A stretch of 64,000 nt of DNA, from NCBI RefSeq assembly GCF_017876295.1, contig NZ_JAGINT010000002.1, positions 3,100,001 through 3,164,000 of the forward strand, read 5' to 3'. The stretch is from Kribbella aluminosa (GTDB lineage: Bacteria > Actinomycetota > Actinomycetes > Propionibacteriales > Kribbellaceae). This document shows, in pieces, positions 60,506 to 64,000 of this stretch; the first letter of the stretch is position 1; every line of letters starts with the position of its first letter. The notes beneath the pieces were generated by a model. It ran no database searches. It saw only the letters and a list, made by a program, of their open reading frames with translations, and had not been told where the DNA came from. Both the position numbers and the translations under genes were made by a program.

Positions 60506-61263
60506 GGCCGGGCTCCGAGCCGGAACAGGCGGCTCGCGTTGCCGAAGCCGACCCGGCGGACGGTCGGGTCGTCGAGCCCGGACCAGGCCAGCCGGACGAT
60601 GCTCTCGCCGGGGTCGCGGACGCCGAGCCCGGTGGCGAACAGGAGACGATCGGCGAGGTCGTTCTCGGCGAGCCACTCGGCGCCCTGGTGCGCCGCGAAG
60701 TCGACGAGGTCGACGTGAACGTTGGGGTGGCCATCGAGTGCGGCCCAGAGCTCGCGGAGCTTCCGGTAGCCGAGGGTGGAGAGGACGATCGGTAGCTCGG
60801 GGTGGCGGGTCGCTATCGCGCCGAGCTCCGGCCAGGAGAGCTCGGCCGCGTCGACACACAGGGGCAGGCGGTTGGCCTCGAGCGCTTCGTACAACTCGTC
60901 GAGCAGCCCGGGCGAGTAGCCGTGCGATGCCGGATGAATCCGGAACGCGGCCACACCGTCGTCGAGCGCCCGCTCAACCAGTCCGCTCAGCGAGTCCAGC
61001 TCGCCGGCTGTTGCCGGCACCGCAGTCCAGCAGGCGACCACTCCACGATCAGCCAGATCATGTGCCACCGCAGACGCTTCACTGTTCCCACCGATCGGAT
61101 CGTGCAACCAGGACGCCATCGCGCTGACCAACGCACCAGATAGCTCGAACCGGTCGAGATGCGCGGCGATCGCCTCCCGATCGGCAGCCGGCAACAGACT
61201 CGCAGGGTGAGCCCCAGTCACCACCCGAGCATCGAACCACCCAGAAGTCACCCCTTTACTCAT
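60502..61263 (-). CDS. Amidohydrolase paralogue lacking metal ligands
   Basis: A 253-residue protein that aligns along its length with the next gene but has lost the metal site: HAH is DAR/V (WFDARVVTGAHP), the third His is Asp (LCVDAAE), GHAG is STLG, and GSD is ATG (LLFATGLGVRD). Only the barrel scaffold and IHPASHGYSP remain. It is therefore a likely pseudoenzyme, perhaps forming a heteromer with the intact copy. ATG 61263 overlaps the heparinase-type stop by eight bases; the frame upstream to 61332 has no homology. Confidence 0.85.
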   Translation of the reverse strand: MSKGVTSGWFDARVVTGAHPASLLPAADREAIAAHLDRFELSGALVSAMASWLHDPIGGNSEASAVAHDLADRGVVACWTAVPATAGELDSLSGLVERALDDGVAAFRIHPASHGYSPGLLDELYEALEANRLPLCVDAAELSWPELGAIATRHPELPIVLSTLGYRKLRELWAALDGHPNVHVDLVDFAAHQGAEWLAENDLADRLLFATGLGVRDPGESIVRLAWSGLDDPTVRRVGFGNASRLFRLGARP

Positions 61264-63373
61264 CACGACCGGCTTCCACAGTCCAGGGGCCGGCGTACGG
61301 GAGGGTGAGGTGCGCCCAATCGTTCTCGACAACCGCGTCGACGGCTATGTCGTCCAGCCGGATCTCTCCACTGGCATGGATCCACAGTCCACAGCGGGCC
61401 GAGCTGTTGACCTCGAAGCGGATCCCGTCGTCGGTCAGCTTCGCGAGTACGTCGACCTCGTCCGTCGAGCGTAGGAGTCCCGGGAGTTCGCGTACGCCCC
61501 AACCGATTGCCCAGGACAACTTCCCGTCGACGGTCCGGGCCCAGGTCGACGTACCGATCCGATCGACGGTCGCGCCGAAGCCGACCACCAGTTCACCGTC
61601 GGCCCGCTCCGCCGTCACCGCGGGCGGCTCGCCCTGAGCGTGCGGTACCAGCACGGTCGTGAAATCACCAACCGTCCGCGTGATCGCCAGCGAATGGAGG
61701 GGTCCGTATTCAGCCGACCGACTACGCAGGACCGGGCGGCGGGCGATGCCTTCTGTCAGTTCGGCCGCGGTGGCGTCCGCGTCGAGCAGCAGGAGACCCG
61801 GCCCGTCCGGCGCGGAGGCGTCGTACGTGCCTGGTCGCAGCTCTCGCCACGGGTGCAGTGCATGCCAGTACGCACGGAACGTTGCCCCCTCGGCGTTGTC
61901 GACCACCACGAAGTACGACGGCTCCTCGCGGACCAGCGCAATCGTCCGCGACTGAGGGATCCCGTACCCGTGGTGTCGCCCGGCGAAGACGGCAACCGGC
62001 CCCGTGTCCACCAAGGCGTCGACCTGCACACCCCGGTCCGTAGACAGCTCCCGACCGTCCACCACCACAGTGTTGTGCCCGAGTCCCGCCTGGTACCAGG
62101 TCAGGTACGACGGATCGTCGTAGCTCGGCGGACCACCTGCCTCCCACAGCAACGGCTGCTGCCACCCGTCCACCACAAGATCGAGCACCGCCCGATGCGA
62201 GTGCGACTCCAGCTCGTGCTCGATGTGCGGCCCGTGGTTGATGACGGCCCGGATGTCCGCACCCCGGAGGATCGTGTACCCCGAATCAGGCAGCACAGTC
62301 GACGGCGCCAGCTCAGCCGCAGGCCCCGGCTCCAACCACCGCTCCTCCCGCCCAGCCCAAGCAGGAAACGCAGCAGCCTCAGCAGCAAGCTCCGACGGCG
62401 ACAGCCACTGCGCGGCAACCCGCGCCAACGCAGGGTCGTTCAGCAGATAGCTACCGCGCAGCAACGACGCAGCCGGCCACTCGATCCCGCTGTCCTGCAG
62501 GTGCGGCATCCACCCGCCGGACGACGCCAACTCGCCCATCCACCCATGCATCGCAGCAAACCGAGGATGCGCCGCCACGGCCGGGTCGATCCGCGCTGCG
62601 GTCTGTAGAGCGGTCAGAACCATCCGGTGGTACCCGGGCGACCTCTCGTAGTGTCCGCCGTCCGGATAGACGTCCAGAACCAAGTGCTCCTCGATCCGCT
62701 CCCTGGCACGCGCCGCCCACGCCGCAGACTCCACCAGGCACGGCAGTACGGCGCTCAGGTGCAGCAGCTCGGTAGCGCAGACCAGCTGCCAGTTCCCGTG
62801 CCGGAACACGTCGTGCTCGTCGTACGCCCACCGGGCACCACCGACAAGCGTCGCCACCAGCCGGCCCCAGACGCAGTCGGAGAGCGGTGAGGTCGTCAGT
62901 ACTTCAAGAGTCGGCAGCAGGCTACGACAACGAGCCCACGTGCCTAGCGAGTACCAGACGGGGTCCAGCCCAGGCCACTCGCCAACAACGGTGTCACGCC
63001 GCTCCACCCACTCGTCCAGGTGCCGCTCGAACGCCTGCAGGTACCGCTCGTCACCAGTCAGCAGCCACGCCTGCACCCCTGGCAGTAACCACCCCAGGTA
63101 GTGGAAGCCGTAGAGCTGCGAGCGCCCAAGCCCACGCCCAGTAACGTCCACTCCCGAGAGCAACGGCGCAGCAGCGGCCAGGGCGGCATCCGGTTGTGCT
63201 GCGGCGGCCCACTCGGGCAACGGCCAGGCCGGCCGCCGCAGCTGCTGACCGACAAAGCCGCGAAGCCCCTCAAGATCGGCGGCGCGCGAGCCGAACGCCT
63301 TGAGCAGATCGTCGGTCCCGATCCGGTTGATCCGCCCGTCGATGTGCCGGGGCTTCTCAGGACCCGAGCTCAC
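61256..63373 (-). CDS. Heparinase II/III-family polysaccharide lyase
   Basis: A 705-residue lyase-fold protein. The N-terminal alpha barrel (about 60-400) has the Trp/Tyr-rich FRHGNWQLVCATELLHL and PDGGHYERSPGYHRM (catalytic Tyr/His region), and the C-terminal half is the beta-sandwich heparinase II/III domain (SHSHRAVLDLVVDG and AGLGHNTVVVDGREL). No signal peptide is seen, so it acts in the cytosol on imported oligosaccharides, typically uronate-containing ones. GTG start overlaps the Gfo/Idh stop by four bases. Third-position bias is normal, so no sign of recent transfer. Confidence 0.85.
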   Translation of the reverse strand: MSSGPEKPRHIDGRINRIGTDDLLKAFGSRAADLEGLRGFVGQQLRRPAWPLPEWAAAAQPDAALAAAAPLLSGVDVTGRGLGRSQLYGFHYLGWLLPGVQAWLLTGDERYLQAFERHLDEWVERRDTVVGEWPGLDPVWYSLGTWARCRSLLPTLEVLTTSPLSDCVWGRLVATLVGGARWAYDEHDVFRHGNWQLVCATELLHLSAVLPCLVESAAWAARARERIEEHLVLDVYPDGGHYERSPGYHRMVLTALQTAARIDPAVAAHPRFAAMHGWMGELASSGGWMPHLQDSGIEWPAASLLRGSYLLNDPALARVAAQWLSPSELAAEAAAFPAWAGREERWLEPGPAAELAPSTVLPDSGYTILRGADIRAVINHGPHIEHELESHSHRAVLDLVVDGWQQPLLWEAGGPPSYDDPSYLTWYQAGLGHNTVVVDGRELSTDRGVQVDALVDTGPVAVFAGRHHGYGIPQSRTIALVREEPSYFVVVDNAEGATFRAYWHALHPWRELRPGTYDASAPDGPGLLLLDADATAAELTEGIARRPVLRSRSAEYGPLHSLAITRTVGDFTTVLVPHAQGEPPAVTAERADGELVVGFGATVDRIGTSTWARTVDGKLSWAIGWGVRELPGLLRSTDEVDVLAKLTDDGIRFEVNSSARCGLWIHASGEIRLDDIAVDAVVENDWAHLTLPYAGPWTVEAGRDE

Positions 63374-64000
63374 GAGACCTCGACCGGCTGCCGCGTCTCG
63401 ATCGACAGGTGCGCGGCCTCCAGTACGGCGGTCACGTTCCGGCTGCTCTCGATCGTGATCAGCGGTTCCCGTCCGGTACGGCAGCAGTCGACCCAGTGCG
63501 CGATCGCGTCGGCGTACGCACCGGACGGGACCCCGTGCATCACCCGCTGCAGCATGTTCCGCGGATACGTGTACCCGTCCGCCCGCGCCAGTACGACGCT
63601 TTCCTTCTGCCGATCCAGCTGTACGACGCCGTTGTCCGCGACCACCGACACGTACGAGTCGACCGTCGTCGGGAACGTGTTCGGATAGATCCACGCCGAC
63701 TCGAACGTCGCCACCGCGCCCCGCGAGTACTCCGCCTGGATCTGGATCGCGTCGGGCGTGTCGATCCCGAGCGACCGCAGCTTCCCCCAGCGCGCCGTCG
63801 CGTACACCCGCCGTACCTGGTCGCGCAGCAACCACGACACCAGGTCGATGTCATGACTCGAGAGAAACCAGGCACACGTCGTCCGGTCCGCCCACGACAG
63901 CATCTCGGTCGGCACGAAGATCGTGTCGTCCTTCCGCGCGTAAGCGACCGCGCCCTCGCCGAGATCGGCGAGCAACTCGTAGGCCTGTGCGTACGCCGGC
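63370..64000 (-). CDS. Gfo/Idh/MocA oxidoreductase, C-terminal part (cut by window end)
   Basis: The last 200 or more residues of an NAD(P)-dependent Gfo/Idh/MocA dehydrogenase. The reading frame is open to the window end, so the N-terminal Rossmann domain lies beyond it. Visible are SWADRTTCAWFLSSHDIDLVSWLL (the HDID catalytic segment), the beta-sheet domain with AEYSRGAVATFESAWI, and the closing GAYADAIAHWVDCCRTGREP. It oxidises a sugar or inositol-type substrate. First visible gene of the six-gene coupled operon. Confidence 0.85.
   Translation of the reverse strand, partial: PAYAQAYELLADLGEGAVAYARKDDTIFVPTEMLSWADRTTCAWFLSSHDIDLVSWLLRDQVRRVYATARWGKLRSLGIDTPDAIQIQAEYSRGAVATFESAWIYPNTFPTTVDSYVSVVADNGVVQLDRQKESVVLARADGYTYPRNMLQRVMHGVPSGAYADAIAHWVDCCRTGREPLITIESSRNVTAVLEAAHLSIETRQPVEVS

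Overview
The window is chromosomal DNA of a high-GC actinobacterium. Coding codons end almost always in G or C, GTG starts are common, and mycothiol/actinobacterial families are present. The gene set, the GTAC-rich coding style and the lack of any mycobacterial envelope gene make a Kribbella-like member of the Propionibacteriales my best guess; this is inference, not proof. Order is conserved with the Mycobacterium tuberculosis Rv2478c-Rv2457c segment (recalled from knowledge): SSB-like protein, EttA, acyl-CoA thioesterase, truncated haemoglobin, PepN, DsbA-like Rv2466c family, RpiB, Fpg/Nei, trigger factor, ClpP1, ClpP2, ClpX. Accessory blocks are inserted between these core genes.

Layout. 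0-9 kb: SSB-like/EttA divergent pair, then small regulator-plus-effector modules (ArsR with SRPBCC and RibD-like reductase; MarR with aminoglycoside-phosphotransferase-like kinase and a divergent FAD monooxygenase; MarR divergent from YceI). 9-13 kb: TetR divergent from an acyl-CoA dehydrogenase-thiolase-SDR beta-oxidation operon with a clear palindromic operator. 13-20 kb: a WYL regulator, two tandem double-GNAT paralogues, MaoC plus SDR, two overlapping thioesterases, truncated haemoglobin, OsmC and a secreted GH18 protein. 20-29 kb: a frameshifted GNAT, an MscS channel, MalQ, two small exported proteins with unusual leader structures, a small membrane protein with DUF5130, and an aldo/keto reductase. 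29-40 kb: PepN, DsbA-like protein, serine hydrolase, RpiB, Fpg/Nei, a membrane SpoIIE-type phosphatase, a Ddn-like reductase, a phosphatidylcholine-synthase-like enzyme, an EamA transporter and a RecF-like ATPase. 40-48 kb: a heterodimeric ABC exporter, an MFS exporter, and a MoxR/VWA-metallopeptidase pair. 48-57 kb: a large secreted protein, tRNA-Gly(TCC) and tRNA-Pro(TGG), then tig-clpP1-clpP2-clpX and a secreted TAP-like peptidase.

57-64 kb (minus strand) is the most unusual region: a six-gene, translationally coupled operon that runs off the window end. It encodes a Gfo/Idh/MocA oxidoreductase, a heparinase II/III-type lyase, an amidohydrolase paralogue that has lost its metal ligands, an intact amidohydrolase, a winged-helix protein and a class III aminotransferase. 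No insertion sequence, prophage or CRISPR array was seen. Other points of interest are a hairpin that buries the ribosome-binding site of a secreted protein, an interleaved pair of inverted repeats, a 39-residue ORF between tig and clpP1, a ClgR-like box and probable leaderless start at clpP1, and long inverted repeats that contain the stop codons of convergent genes.
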